Below are positions 29,757-38,433 of a stretch of 64,000 bases of DNA, in pieces. Made by a program: the position numbers and the translations under genes. Numbering within the stretch: the first letter of the stretch is position 1; the number at the start of each line of letters is the position of its first letter. The notes under the pieces were generated by a model. It saw nothing but the letters and a program-made list of their open reading frames with translations. It did no database searches and had not been told where the DNA came from. Origin of the DNA: Methanobacterium bryantii (lineage in GTDB: Archaea > Methanobacteriota > Methanobacteria > Methanobacteriales > Methanobacteriaceae); contig NZ_LMVM01000033.1 of the NCBI RefSeq assembly GCF_002287175.1, forward strand, positions 186,001 to 250,000, in the 5' to 3' direction.

Positions 29757-29856
29757 TTGCTTAAACTATTAATGTAGCTAAATTGGAAAAGCGCCTCGAA
29801 AAAACAAGAAATTAGCTTATTATATTTTATAAAGCTCCAATTTTTTGTTTAAGCAA
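29757..29856. repeat. Nested inverted repeat upstream of the small gene at 29871
   Basis: Outer 10-base arms TTGCTTAAAC (29757-29766) and GTTTAAGCAA (29847-29856) enclose inner 8-base arms AAATTGGA and TCCAATTT. A further imperfect pair (AAACAAG.AATTAGCTT against AAGCT..AATT) lies inside. The 100-base structure ends 15 bases before the ATG and just ahead of its ribosome-binding site. It could be a structured leader, an operator or an origin-type element. Confidence 0.6.
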
Positions 29857-29870
29857 ATTTGAGGTATTAT

Positions 29871-30188
29871 ATGGCTTTAATTAGAGAGGATAAAGAAAAG
29901 AGTTTAATGTATCATGATCTTGACTTAATTGAAGATTATTTAGCTGAAAGATTTCAAGTTGATAACAATGAATTGAAATGTAATTCTGACGCATTAGAAT
30001 GTAGATATAAATTTAATTATGATGGAGGAATAGATGTTTTAAAGGAATTTGCAGATTTTTATAGAATACTGTTCAGTAAATTATCTTTAATCAGTATAAA
30101 GAGTTTCATGAATAATTATAATAAGATTTGGGTTGAAATTGGTTATAAAAGTGAAGTTTTAAGTCAAATAGAAAAGATAGGACTATAA
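29871..30188 (+). CDS. Small protein of unknown function (105 aa) beside the integrase
   Basis: The open frame begins at TTG 29859, but GAGGT lies five bases before ATG 29871, so I take that as the start. The protein has a charged N-terminus (ALIREDKEKSLMYHDL), a likely four-strand or helix-strand core and no known motif. It converges with the integrase gene, 47 bases away. A regulator (excisionase-like) role would fit the position but cannot be supported from the sequence. Confidence 0.55.
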   Translation: MALIREDKEKSLMYHDLDLIEDYLAERFQVDNNELKCNSDALECRYKFNYDGGIDVLKEFADFYRILFSKLSLISIKSFMNNYNKIWVEIGYKSEVLSQIEKIGL

Positions 30189-30235
30189 CCAAACCCAATT
30201 TATATTTTTTCGACATCAAAAAACAAAATAAAGAA

Positions 30236-31393
30236 TTAATCGTTAGATTTTAATTCTTTATCCTCTTTTAATGCCCTCATTTGTCTTTCATATAATGTTT
30301 GTCTTAATCTCATATCTTCAAGTTTAGATTGAACTTCATCATAGCCAGTTCTAATAATTTTAACTTTGACTTTACTTGTAGATAACTTATCAACAATTTC
30401 AATATATTCTTCTTTAATCGATTCTGGATCAGCTTTAAAATATGCATTTGTAGTTCCTTCAATTGTATGACCTAACATCCATCTACTCATTAAATGAGGC
30501 ATTCTATTCTTCTCTAATGTTGTAGCAAAAACTTTCCTTAAACTGTGAGGTCTGATATGCACTCGTCCATTAATTTTTGGAAATCCTGCCCGTTTATTGA
30601 TACGTTGATATTGGACTGTTACAGAATCTGGAGTGATTGGTTTATTATATTGTCTAAATAATTGGTCTTCAGGTTTTGGTTGCCAAGCATAATCTCTGTA
30701 ATGTTGATCTAAATAATCAAGAATAGCATCTGTGGTTTCAGGGCTGTTAAAAGTAAAATAAGCTTTACCGGTCTTAATTCTATGAATTTTCCACATTGGA
30801 ATTAAATCATCTATCTCTTTAATTTTTTCTATTAAGTCAGGTATAGTTTTCATTAAGTCCTCACGTAAACCAACAGCTTTATAAAAATCTTTAAATGTCA
30901 AACTACATACTTCAGCTCTGCTCATTCCAGATGAAACACATAATAAAGTTATAGCTCGATAAGTAGGGCTTGAATAATCTAATGACTTTTTAACATCATC
31001 CATAGTTGGTATATCCTCAAACGTCTCTTGAACTTTATCTCTTCTGGATTGTCTACGGAATTTTTTAGGTAATTCGACTTCATATTCACTATAAAATGTT
31101 CTTACTTGGCTGATTACTTGACTAACATAATTACTAGCAAATTTTTGTTCATTTAGATATTTACGGAAATCCATTAAATAAGAACGAATCTTTCTCCTCT
31201 TCATTCTTATTTGCTCTTCTTCTTCATCTTCTGCTTGTTGTATAAGTTCTTCTAAACTCATGTTAGTAAAATCACTGTATTTCTGTAGACTGGTTCTATA
31301 AGCTAGAATACTTCCTTTAGATAACCCTCTGTTATCACAGAATTCTATAAATAGTGATTCATCTTCGACTGGCATCACTTTTTTATTGGACAT
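30236..31393 (-). CDS. Tyrosine recombinase / integrase
   Basis: 385 residues. The N-terminal SAM-like core-binding domain (residues 8-110) precedes a catalytic domain with the first arginine in SSGMSRAEVCSL, the HSLRK box in RPHSLRKVFATTL, LGHTIEGTTNAYF with the H and the tyrosine nucleophile. All parts of the R-K-H-R-H-Y set can be placed. It catalyses site-specific integration or excision. It is of the XerC/D-like archaeal phage or plasmid type rather than the split SSV type, since the gene is intact. No tRNA gene or clear att repeats were found next to it. It supports the view that 28-33 kb is an integrated element. Confidence 0.88.
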   Translation of the reverse strand: MSNKKVMPVEDESLFIEFCDNRGLSKGSILAYRTSLQKYSDFTNMSLEELIQQAEDEEEEQIRMKRRKIRSYLMDFRKYLNEQKFASNYVSQVISQVRTFYSEYEVELPKKFRRQSRRDKVQETFEDIPTMDDVKKSLDYSSPTYRAITLLCVSSGMSRAEVCSLTFKDFYKAVGLREDLMKTIPDLIEKIKEIDDLIPMWKIHRIKTGKAYFTFNSPETTDAILDYLDQHYRDYAWQPKPEDQLFRQYNKPITPDSVTVQYQRINKRAGFPKINGRVHIRPHSLRKVFATTLEKNRMPHLMSRWMLGHTIEGTTNAYFKADPESIKEEYIEIVDKLSTSKVKVKIIRTGYDEVQSKLEDMRLRQTLYERQMRALKEDKELKSND

Positions 31394-31764
31394 GAATTTT
31401 ACTTTAATATATTATCTCTTAAAAACCTAACGATTTAATCCATTAATATATTTAATTTAAGGTAGGTGTTAGGTTTAAAGATAAGAATTAATTTTTATCA
31501 GTGCCATATCTCATAAAATTTAAATAAAAATAATATCAATAAAAACATCTCATTTTAATTATTATATTAAACTTTTAATTTGTCCCAGCTATAATCAAAA
31601 ATCTTATTTAAATGATTTAAAAAGAGTATTTCACGAGTAACTCTTGATAAATTGAACATGTGAAAAATAGGGTTAATTTTAATGGAATTGTTTGAAAATG
31701 TACTTCTTTCAGATATCTTATTTGATTATCATACAACATAACACATCTAAAAAACATGCTTTAA

Positions 31765-31917
31765 TTTTATAATGCATTATAAAAGGGAGAATTATGATGG
31801 AACCTCCTAGTGGTGAGATGTGATGCATAATGTTATCACATAGAGGTTCCATTAGTTGTACCGCCTCCAAATAACTGAAGGTACAATTGAAATATTTAGG
31901 TGTATTCCTATATAAAT
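31765..31917 (-). ncRNA. Candidate structured RNA, copy 1 (duplicated hairpin element)
   Basis: Read on the minus strand, a TTTATATA box (31910-31917) is followed by a GTACC/GGTAC hairpin, then a hairpin with arms GGAACCTC / GAGGTTCC (31799-31850) closed further by TGTGAT / ATCACA, then a perfect palindrome TTTTATAATGCATTATAAAA (31765-31784) that could end transcription. A second copy with the same order lies about 940 bases away. No coding frame explains the conservation. Direction and boundaries are inferred from the TATA position. A DNA-level element of the mobile element is the alternative. Confidence 0.45.
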
Positions 31918-32021
31918 ATTTCCATTTTAGTTGAATAAATATCAAGTAAACTTGAAATATAACTTTCTATATTATAATATATTTGAAATTAATGAATAAC
32001 CCAAAAAGGAGATTATCATAA

Positions 32022-32318
32022 ATGAAAATTAATTTTAAAATTACTTTAGAACTGGAAAATAGTGACTGGGATCTATTTTGCGTAGAAAAAGAATTAGAAT
32101 TAAGTTTTATCCCAAATATAGGGGACGTAATAGCCGATAATGGTCTTCATTTTAAAGTAGAAAGTAGAAAATTCAACATTTTAGATGAATACCTAACTAT
32201 TTACCTGCAGGATTACAAATTAATAAACGATAATAACAAAAAAGATGTCTTAAAACGTATGGAAGATTCTGGATGGTACTATAGAGATCCAGCAGTATAC
32301 ACCCTTTCAAAATTGTAA
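32022..32318 (+). CDS. Small protein of unknown function (98 aa)
   Basis: Starts at ATG 32022 with AAAAAGGAG eleven bases upstream. The sequence looks beta-rich (FKITLELENSDW, LELSFIPNIGDVI, LHFKVESRKF, YLTIYLQDY) and ends with a short helix; it may be a small single domain. I do not recognise the family. It lies between the two copies of the duplicated hairpin element, so gene and copies may have moved together. No neighbour shares its strand closely. Confidence 0.65.
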   Translation: MKINFKITLELENSDWDLFCVEKELELSFIPNIGDVIADNGLHFKVESRKFNILDEYLTIYLQDYKLINDNNKKDVLKRMEDSGWYYRDPAVYTLSKL

Positions 32319-32736
32319 TTTTCAATTTATTATTATTTTTTATGGGTTGTTTGCAGTTCAATGTAAATTATCCCAGTTAAAATTTAAATAATGATTTTTA
32401 AGGCGTTTTTATGAAATGGAAGGCTGCTTCTTATAATTTATATTAAATTAGCAAATTTCAATACAGTAAAAAAAGTTATTTTTCATGGCTGGCCACCTTG
32501 TTTATTACCTATATAAATTAAAACAAAACGCTCATATCTGGGGTATTGCGCAAATATTACTAGCATATAATTTTAATGTTAATGTCATTTCAAGATATAC
32601 ATGCTCTTTATCTAGCTTGATTTTTTTACTACTTGGTGTATCTTTAACCCGTGAAAACATCCACCTTAAATCCCTAATGTAGGGATAAGGTGTTTGTTTA
32701 TGGACATGTTTGACTTCGTTCAAATATTAAAATGGA
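32319..32736. other. Gene-free stretch after the 98-aa gene
   Basis: About 420 bases. Overlapping 63-65 codon frames exist on both strands but have no ribosome-binding site and no protein-like composition. I see no RNA gene here before the second hairpin element. Confidence 0.45.
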
Positions 32737-32858
32737 GGAACCTTCTGAAATGGAGTGGTCGTATTGTGTGATCTCAGAGAGGTTCCAACATTAGATTTTT
32801 TTATTGACAAATAGGGTTTATTTGCAAACTAATGTGGTAGGTTTAACACATATAAATA
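32737..32858 (-). ncRNA. Candidate structured RNA, copy 2 (duplicated hairpin element)
   Basis: Arms GGAACCT (32737-32743) and AGGTTCC (32780-32786) are extended by TCTGAGAT / ATTTCAGA on the minus strand, making a near-perfect 15-base-pair stem with one bulge. The sequence inside differs from copy 1 but the pairing is kept. About 65 bases upstream on the minus strand is the same block TATAAATATTTCCATTTTA (32851-32869, plus-strand reading) that lies 61 bases from copy 1, followed by ATCAAGTAAA. The shared block contains a TATA-like box. Confidence 0.45.
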
Positions 32859-32983
32859 TTTCCATTTTATTTTAATAATTATCAAGTAAATTTGAAAACA
32901 ATTGTTCTTTTTAAAGTTACGTTACTTTAAATAAATCTTATTTCATGGACATGCCATGTGCTTATACTAAATGACTTTCAGTT

Positions 32984-33025
32984 AATATACAAAATATTTT
33001 AAACCCATGGACTATTTTGTATATT
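32984..33025. repeat. 13-base inverted repeat
   Basis: AATATACAAAATA (32984-32996) and TATTTTGTATATT (33013-33025) are perfect complements separated by 16 bases. The spacer contains CCATGGACT, and AACCATGGACT recurs 25 bases downstream. It lies 195 bases upstream of the PRC-barrel gene; function unknown. Confidence 0.6.
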
Positions 33026-33220
33026 TACCTGCTATTTTTCAAACCATGGACTAAAACTTTAATTGTTTAGTTAACAGGAGATACTACATAAAATCAACAA
33101 ATAAAAATTATATTTAGAATTTAAAACAAGCAGGTGAATGTTTAAATATTTTAAAGGGCATATTATAAAGAGAAAAGGGCCGTTTTATCTAAATACATAT
33201 AAAAATGGAGAAAAATTTAT

Positions 33221-33436
33221 ATGAAAGCTACAGACGTTTTAGGAAAAAAAGTCATTGATAAAAATGCATTTGAAGTTGGAAAAGTTTCTGATTTAGATTT
33301 AGATGCTGAAAAATGGACTATAGAAGCAATATACATATCTTCAGGAATTTTAGGGTCAGATTTAAGGGTTCCAATTGAAGATGTTGGAAAAATAGGCGAC
33401 TACGTCACTTTAAAAATTGAAAAAACAGGACAGTAA
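33221..33436 (+). CDS. PRC-barrel domain protein (71 aa)
   Basis: A single PRC-barrel fold: VLGKKVIDKNAFEVGKVSDL at the start and IYISSGILGSDLRVPIEDVGKIGDYVTL at the end. Small stand-alone PRC-barrel proteins are common in methanogens and are thought to bind RNA or partner proteins, for example in ribosome maturation or cell division; the role of this one is not known. ATG 33221 follows GGAGAAAA by about eight bases. It marks the return to ordinary chromosomal genes after the island. Intact. Confidence 0.85.
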   Translation: MKATDVLGKKVIDKNAFEVGKVSDLDLDAEKWTIEAIYISSGILGSDLRVPIEDVGKIGDYVTLKIEKTGQ

Positions 33437-33461
33437 AACCTGTACTAACTTTATTTTATTT

Positions 33462-34712
33462 TTAATTATCTAAACTATTTGCAGCCATCTCACCGGCAAG
33501 GTAACCTGTTGAAAAGGCTTCCTGTAAGTTATATCCTCCACTTGGGGCACAGAAATCTATAATTTCTCCTGCAAAATAGATTCCATTTACTACTTTTGAT
33601 TCCATTGTCTGAGGATCGATTTCTTTTCTTGATACTCCTCCACAGGTAACCATAGCCTTTTCAATGGAGAGCGATCCTGTTACTGTTAAAGGAAATGCCT
33701 TGAGCAAGTTTACAACCCCATTTCGTTCCCCTTTTTTAATCTGGTTCACTTTTTTCTTTGGATCTATATCTAATAACTCTGCAACTATTGGAATCATCCG
33801 GTTGGGCATGAAAAGTTTCATAAGGTTTTTGAACTCAGTTTTGCTCCTCTTTTCAAACTCATCCATTATTTTTTTCTGCAGTTCCTGATCTGTCATTTCA
33901 GGCTTAAGATCAATGAAAAGGTCCACTGTTTCATTTTTCTCAAGAATTTGAACTATCTGACTGCTTAAATCTAAAACTAAAGGTCCTGATATTCCAAAGT
34001 GTGTAAAAATCATGTTTCCAGTGTCTGAAACCAGTTTTCTCTTCCCATACTTAAAAGTAAGCCGTGCATTTTCAATGGATATCCCCTGCAGTTCTTTGAC
34101 ATAAGTTTCAACGACTTTTAAAGGTACAATTCCCGGCCTGAGCGGTGTAACTTTATGGCCGACTTTCTGGGCAACCTCAAATCCATCCCCCGTAGAACCT
34201 GTTGCTGGATATGAAATACCCCCAGTAGCCAGTATAACCTTTTTTGTAGCCATGTAATTATCATTTCCAAGATCCAGACTGAAATAATCTTTCTTCTTTT
34301 TAATTCTTACAAGTCGGGTGTTGTAGTTTATTTTAACTCTACTTTGTGATAGGTATTCCTTTAAAACCTTTATAACTGACCTTGATTTGTCTGTAACTGG
34401 AAAAACTCTTCCACTTTCTTCAATTTTAAATTTAAGTCCCTTTACCTCAAAAAATGACATCAGTCTCCTGTTAGAAAGAGCAGCAAAAGCGGATCTGAAA
34501 AAAGCACCTTTTTTACCAAATTTTCCCATAAATGTATCTAACGATGCAGTATTTGTAATATTGCACCTGCTGCTGCCTGTTATTTTAAGTTTTTCACCTA
34601 TAGTATCGTTTTTTTCTATTAACATCACATTTTTGCCAAGCTGTCCAGCCCTTATCGCTGCCATCATCCCTGCAGGTCCCGCACCGACTACCACTATATC
34701 ATAAAGTTTCAT
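33462..34712 (-). CDS. NAD(P)/FAD-dependent oxidoreductase, HI0933/BaiN family
   Basis: A flavoprotein of 416 residues. The FAD-binding motif VVVGAGPAGMMAAI is at residues 6-19, a second conserved GGISYPATGSTGDG segment near 165, and the C-terminal family end with YFAGEIIDFCAPSGGYNLQEAFSTGYLAG near 380-410. The natural reaction of this family is not settled. The open frame extends seven codons further (34733), but GGAGAA six bases before ATG 34712 decides the start. The gene is alone and converges with the PRC-barrel gene, with 25 bases between. Intact. Confidence 0.9.
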   Translation of the reverse strand: MKLYDIVVVGAGPAGMMAAIRAGQLGKNVMLIEKNDTIGEKLKITGSSRCNITNTASLDTFMGKFGKKGAFFRSAFAALSNRRLMSFFEVKGLKFKIEESGRVFPVTDKSRSVIKVLKEYLSQSRVKINYNTRLVRIKKKKDYFSLDLGNDNYMATKKVILATGGISYPATGSTGDGFEVAQKVGHKVTPLRPGIVPLKVVETYVKELQGISIENARLTFKYGKRKLVSDTGNMIFTHFGISGPLVLDLSSQIVQILEKNETVDLFIDLKPEMTDQELQKKIMDEFEKRSKTEFKNLMKLFMPNRMIPIVAELLDIDPKKKVNQIKKGERNGVVNLLKAFPLTVTGSLSIEKAMVTCGGVSRKEIDPQTMESKVVNGIYFAGEIIDFCAPSGGYNLQEAFSTGYLAGEMAANSLDN

Positions 34713-35245
34713 AAGATTTCTCCAGTTATTCAAGTTAAATTAAAAATTAGTTGATAATTTTCTGCAATAATTTCTTTCTATCCAATCATATATCAACACA
34801 CCCATAAAACATTTGATGAAAAAGTTGATAAAACACTCACCAGATTTAAAATTTGGAACTACGAATTGCTAATATATCCATATCGTTTGAAAATGATGGT
34901 AAATCATGTAATTATAACTGTAAATGTGGGAATATCATACAAATGAATTAGTTATACTTAAATAGTAGTAATAACGTCTTTTTAGAATAATTATGCTAAA
35001 AATAATATAATTCTACTTTTAAACTCAAAATAGAATTTATTTAAATATTTTCTATACTTTATCACACTTTTAATTAGTTATTCATATTATGAAGAATACC
35101 TCTCCATTTAAATTTTAATACTATCATAACATATTATGGTCAAATTTTGGCATCATCTTATATAATATGAAAATAAATCACTAATTCATTGGATTGTTGT
35201 TTTGCACCAGGGTAACACCAATACCCATGTACATATGACTCAACC
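34713..35245. other. AT-rich region upstream of aglB
   Basis: Over 500 bases with no convincing gene. It carries the divergent promoters of the flavoprotein and aglB. The palindromic block next to it (35246-35312) is listed separately. Confidence 0.45.
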
Positions 35246-35312
35246 GTATTGCAATACATCTAAAACTACAGTATCAAATTTGATACATAGTATATTACAA
35301 ATCATGCATGAT
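35246..35312 (+). promoter_or_regulatory. Three evenly spaced perfect palindromes upstream of aglB
   Basis: GTATTGCAATAC (35246-35257), GTATCAAATTTGATAC (35271-35286) and ATCATGCATGAT (35301-35312) have centres 27 and 28 bases apart. A variant of the first, CCGTATTGTAATA, recurs at about 35333. They lie 67-133 bases before the aglB start and could be operators or structured leader RNA. Confidence 0.5.
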
Positions 35313-35378
35313 ATCAATGCCCTGATGAGTAACCGTATTGTAATATCAATTAAACTAATTAAACTTATGAGGATCAAC

Positions 35379-37802
35379 ATGAATACAAAAATACTATTAT
35401 CTAAAGCTAAACCTATAATAATCATAGTTTTATTGTTTATTCTAGCATTTAGCCTAAGGGCTGATGCAATTAATATAAATGGAGTGCCTCAAAATTATAC
35501 TTCATTATTTGAAGATTCCAACGGGCTTCCATACTTCAGTGAAATGGACTCCTACTACAATTACAGGATGACTCAAGATGTTCTGGACCATGGTTATGTG
35601 GGAGACACCATAATAAATGGCACCAACTGGGACCTGCATGGATATTATCCATCAGGTAGAACCGCTATGTCTACACCATTACTTGCTTATATGACAGCAT
35701 TTACCTATAAGTTGGCAAATTCATTTGGCAACATACCTCTAAATGAAGTATGTATCTGGTTAGCGCCATTTGTAGCTTCACTTGCAGTTATTCCAGCTTA
35801 CCTCTTCGTAAGAAGATTAACCAATGATTATGGAGGAATTGCTGCAGGAATTTTAGTTGGTCTAGCACCCGCATATTTCATGCACACATTTGCTGGATTC
35901 TTCGATACAGATATGTTTAACATGATCTTTCCAATCATAGTTGCGGGATTCTTTATCTTGAGCATGCTTACAAAAGACATAAAAACTAGATCGATTTATG
36001 TAGCCTTATCTGCTATCTCATTACTGGTTTATTCAATAGCCTGGGAAGGATGGTGGTACATGTTTTATATAATAGTTGGTACTGGAATAATTTACCTTCT
36101 AGTTTCAAATTATCTATTTAAAATGAAAACCATCAGGTCATTCAATGAATTTTCCAGCAAAAAGGAATGGCTTTTAGAGCAACCGGCACTATTTTCATTC
36201 ATCATGTTTATAGTTTTAAGCTCTATCTTGATGAGTATTTACATGGGACCTGTAGGATTTGCAAGTTCTTTAATAAGTTCCATTGGTTTCTCACAATTAC
36301 AAGCTACTGTCACAGGTACTTCTTACCCTAATATCTACGTATCAGTTGGAGAACTGCATGTACCTGACCTATCTTCAGTTGTAAGTGAAGTTGGAGGAAT
36401 TGTACCATTTGTGCTTGGTATTTTAGTGGTTCCACTACTGTTATGGAAATTAAAACCAGAAGGAACTAAAAAAGAAAATAACATACAACAAGCACCAAAA
36501 AGGAAAAGTAAACCAAGAAGAAAAGCCAAAAAAACTAAAACAGAAATTATCCCAGAAAATATCAAAAACAATACCATTAAAGATCCTCAAATACTGGAAA
36601 ACAAGAAGCACTATCTGTTATATGCAGTTTTATTTATAGTTTGGCTTTCACTTATGGGCTTCGCTTTAACACAAGGATCTAGATTCCTTGAACAATTTTC
36701 ACTCCCAATAGCATTAGGTGCAGGAGTCTTTGTAGGTCTAATCACACCTTACATCAAAAAACATGTACAAAATGTTAAATACTATGCACTGGTAGTTGCG
36801 ATTGTAATTGCAGCCGTAGTATATTCTCCAGTATATGGAGCATACACCACTTCAAATTCAGTAGTTCCAGGTACAGATGATTCAATGTACAACTCATTAA
36901 CATGGATTGGAAACAACACATCAAATAATACAGTCTTAACATCATGGTGGGACTTCGGCCACTTGTTTGCAGCAATAGCAGATCGATCTGTTACTACTGA
37001 TGGTATATCTCAAAACACGCCACGTTCCTATTGGATTGGAAAGGCATTAACAACGAGTAATGAAAACCTGTCTGTAGGAATACTAAGGATGCTGACTTCA
37101 AGCGGTGACCAGGGTTACACAACTGTTGAAAATTATACAGGAAATACAAGTAAAAGTGTAGAAATACTGGATAAAATTTTACCAGTTGAGAAAAGCGCTG
37201 CTCAAACCATACTGACAAGCCAGTACAGCTTTACTGCTGAGCAGGCCCAAAATGTGTTACAATACACACACCCAGATAATCCAGCTCCACACGAGCTTAT
37301 ATTAAGTACCGATATGGTTAACAAAGCAGGTGTGTGGTCCTACTTTGGAAACTGGAACTTCCAAAACAACACTGGACAGGGTTACAGTTACTATGCAGGA
37401 CAGGGAGTTACCCAGCAGGTTAACGGTACAACCGTTGTTGGAACTGCACTTTCAAATACGTCTGCTATTGTTGCACAGATAAATGGAACTCAAATAGCTG
37501 CAGGCCTTCAGTACCAGCAAAATAATCAGACCCAGGTAATGGAGCCTCACAAGTTAATTGTGGTCCAAAACGGCAGCGTAAAACTGAACCAGGTAGTTTC
37601 AAATGACAGTGAGTTCAGCATAATCCTTATAAACCAGAATAACACGTATATCATGGCTATAATGAACAAAGAACTGGAAGATTCCATGTTCACAAGGATG
37701 TTCTTTGAAAATGGTGCAGGTTTAAGCCAGTTTAAACTTGTACATTCAGAAGGAGGAGCACTGGACCCATACGGAACCCAGGTTTGGAACGTGAGCTCAT
37801 AG
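35379..37802 (+). CDS. aglB: Oligosaccharyltransferase AglB (STT3 family)
   Basis: Integral membrane enzyme that transfers a lipid-linked oligosaccharide onto asparagine of Asn-X-Ser/Thr sites in surface proteins. With start ATG 35379 the product has 807 residues; GAGGA five bases upstream decides this start over the longer frame from 35202. Features: an N-terminal membrane helix; the acidic EMDSYYNYR loop and FFDTDMF motif of the external metal site; about a dozen hydrophobic segments; a very basic cytoplasmic loop (KRKSKPRRKAKKTKTE); the WWDFGH signature near residue 530; and a soluble C-terminal domain. The gene stands alone with palindromes before and after it. Intact. Confidence 0.93.
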   Translation: MNTKILLSKAKPIIIIVLLFILAFSLRADAININGVPQNYTSLFEDSNGLPYFSEMDSYYNYRMTQDVLDHGYVGDTIINGTNWDLHGYYPSGRTAMSTPLLAYMTAFTYKLANSFGNIPLNEVCIWLAPFVASLAVIPAYLFVRRLTNDYGGIAAGILVGLAPAYFMHTFAGFFDTDMFNMIFPIIVAGFFILSMLTKDIKTRSIYVALSAISLLVYSIAWEGWWYMFYIIVGTGIIYLLVSNYLFKMKTIRSFNEFSSKKEWLLEQPALFSFIMFIVLSSILMSIYMGPVGFASSLISSIGFSQLQATVTGTSYPNIYVSVGELHVPDLSSVVSEVGGIVPFVLGILVVPLLLWKLKPEGTKKENNIQQAPKRKSKPRRKAKKTKTEIIPENIKNNTIKDPQILENKKHYLLYAVLFIVWLSLMGFALTQGSRFLEQFSLPIALGAGVFVGLITPYIKKHVQNVKYYALVVAIVIAAVVYSPVYGAYTTSNSVVPGTDDSMYNSLTWIGNNTSNNTVLTSWWDFGHLFAAIADRSVTTDGISQNTPRSYWIGKALTTSNENLSVGILRMLTSSGDQGYTTVENYTGNTSKSVEILDKILPVEKSAAQTILTSQYSFTAEQAQNVLQYTHPDNPAPHELILSTDMVNKAGVWSYFGNWNFQNNTGQGYSYYAGQGVTQQVNGTTVVGTALSNTSAIVAQINGTQIAAGLQYQQNNQTQVMEPHKLIVVQNGSVKLNQVVSNDSEFSIILINQNNTYIMAIMNKELEDSMFTRMFFENGAGLSQFKLVHSEGGALDPYGTQVWNVSS

Positions 37803-37875
37803 ATTCCATTCGGAATCTATTTCACTCAAAAACTTCGTTTTTGGTGCCCCGAAAATTCTATGAATTTTCGAGGGT
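37802..37875. repeat. Array of three short palindromes after aglB
   Basis: Directly after the stop: AGATTCC-ATTC-GGAATCT, CAAAAAC-TTC-GTTTTTG, and arms CGAAAATTC around a TAT loop, followed by GGGTTTTATTTTTTT. Same style as the arrays at 1821 and 59852. The last hairpin with its T-run probably ends aglB transcription. Confidence 0.75.
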
Positions 37876-38433
37876 TTTATTTTTTTAAATTTTATAACCC
37901 CTTAACTAATTTTCTTAGAACAGTTTTTAGGCTAAGTTCAAGTATATGAATCAACTGTTTATTTTAAATCATACTTCACAGAGTGGCATATTAAAAATCA
38001 ACTTTATATTCAAAATAACAGATTTTTAGTCTTATATTCTAATTCAGATAGATAACTTATTTGATATACCTGAACAAAATGTGAGTGGTAAACTAATGTT
38101 AAAATTCTTCTTAGTACTGCTTCAACTTACTACTTGAGCCGCCAGCGGCAGCCGGCGGCGTAATGGGTAAAAAGGTAGGAAATTAATTAATGTGGATACT
38201 TAAAAAGAAATTTAAAAGTTATTGTTCATCTAAAATATAAAAAAAGATCCAGTGATCTAACTATTAGATTAAAGAATTAAAGTTATGAGATAAAAAGATA
38301 AAACCTTGTTATATTTTCAAAAAAGAAAAAATAGATTTATGCTACTGAAATTATAAATTTTAAGCTAAAATGTAATCAGGGTCATAAATTTTGATCCGTA
38401 ATCTTCTGCAGCAAACTTACAAAAAAATTGGAT
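37876..38433. other. Gene-free stretch between aglB and aspS
   Basis: About 560 bases. A 13-codon frame (MLKFFLVLLQLTT) at about 38097 has a GGTAA-type site upstream but is too short to call a gene. A striking GC-rich block at 38138-38160 is listed separately. The rest is AT-rich without other structure. Confidence 0.45.
38138..38160. repeat. GC-rich palindromic block in AT-rich DNA
   Basis: Twenty-two of 23 bases are G or C. Outer arms GCCGCC (38138-38143) and GGCGGC (38154-38159) enclose AGCGGCAGCC, and smaller overlapping pairings are possible. Flanking DNA is strongly AT-rich, so the block stands out as inserted or selected. Confidence 0.65.

Noticed and set aside
29774..29830. tRNA-like text (TAGCTAAATTGGAAAAGCG) before the integrase region
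   Set aside because: It resembles a D-arm, but no anticodon stem, T-arm or acceptor pairing can be made; the sequence is explained better by the nested inverted repeat.
32485..32723. Overlapping 63- and 65-codon frames on both strands
   Set aside because: No ribosome-binding site, no protein-like composition, no clear neighbour; probably chance.
30000..33220. attL/attR direct repeats for the integrase
   Set aside because: I looked at the flanks of the integrase and the island edges by eye and found no convincing matching repeats or a split tRNA gene; a computed repeat search would be needed.
38097..38138. 13-codon frame MLKFFLVLLQLTT as a leader peptide
   Set aside because: Too short, with no attenuator-like structure or downstream gene on that strand.
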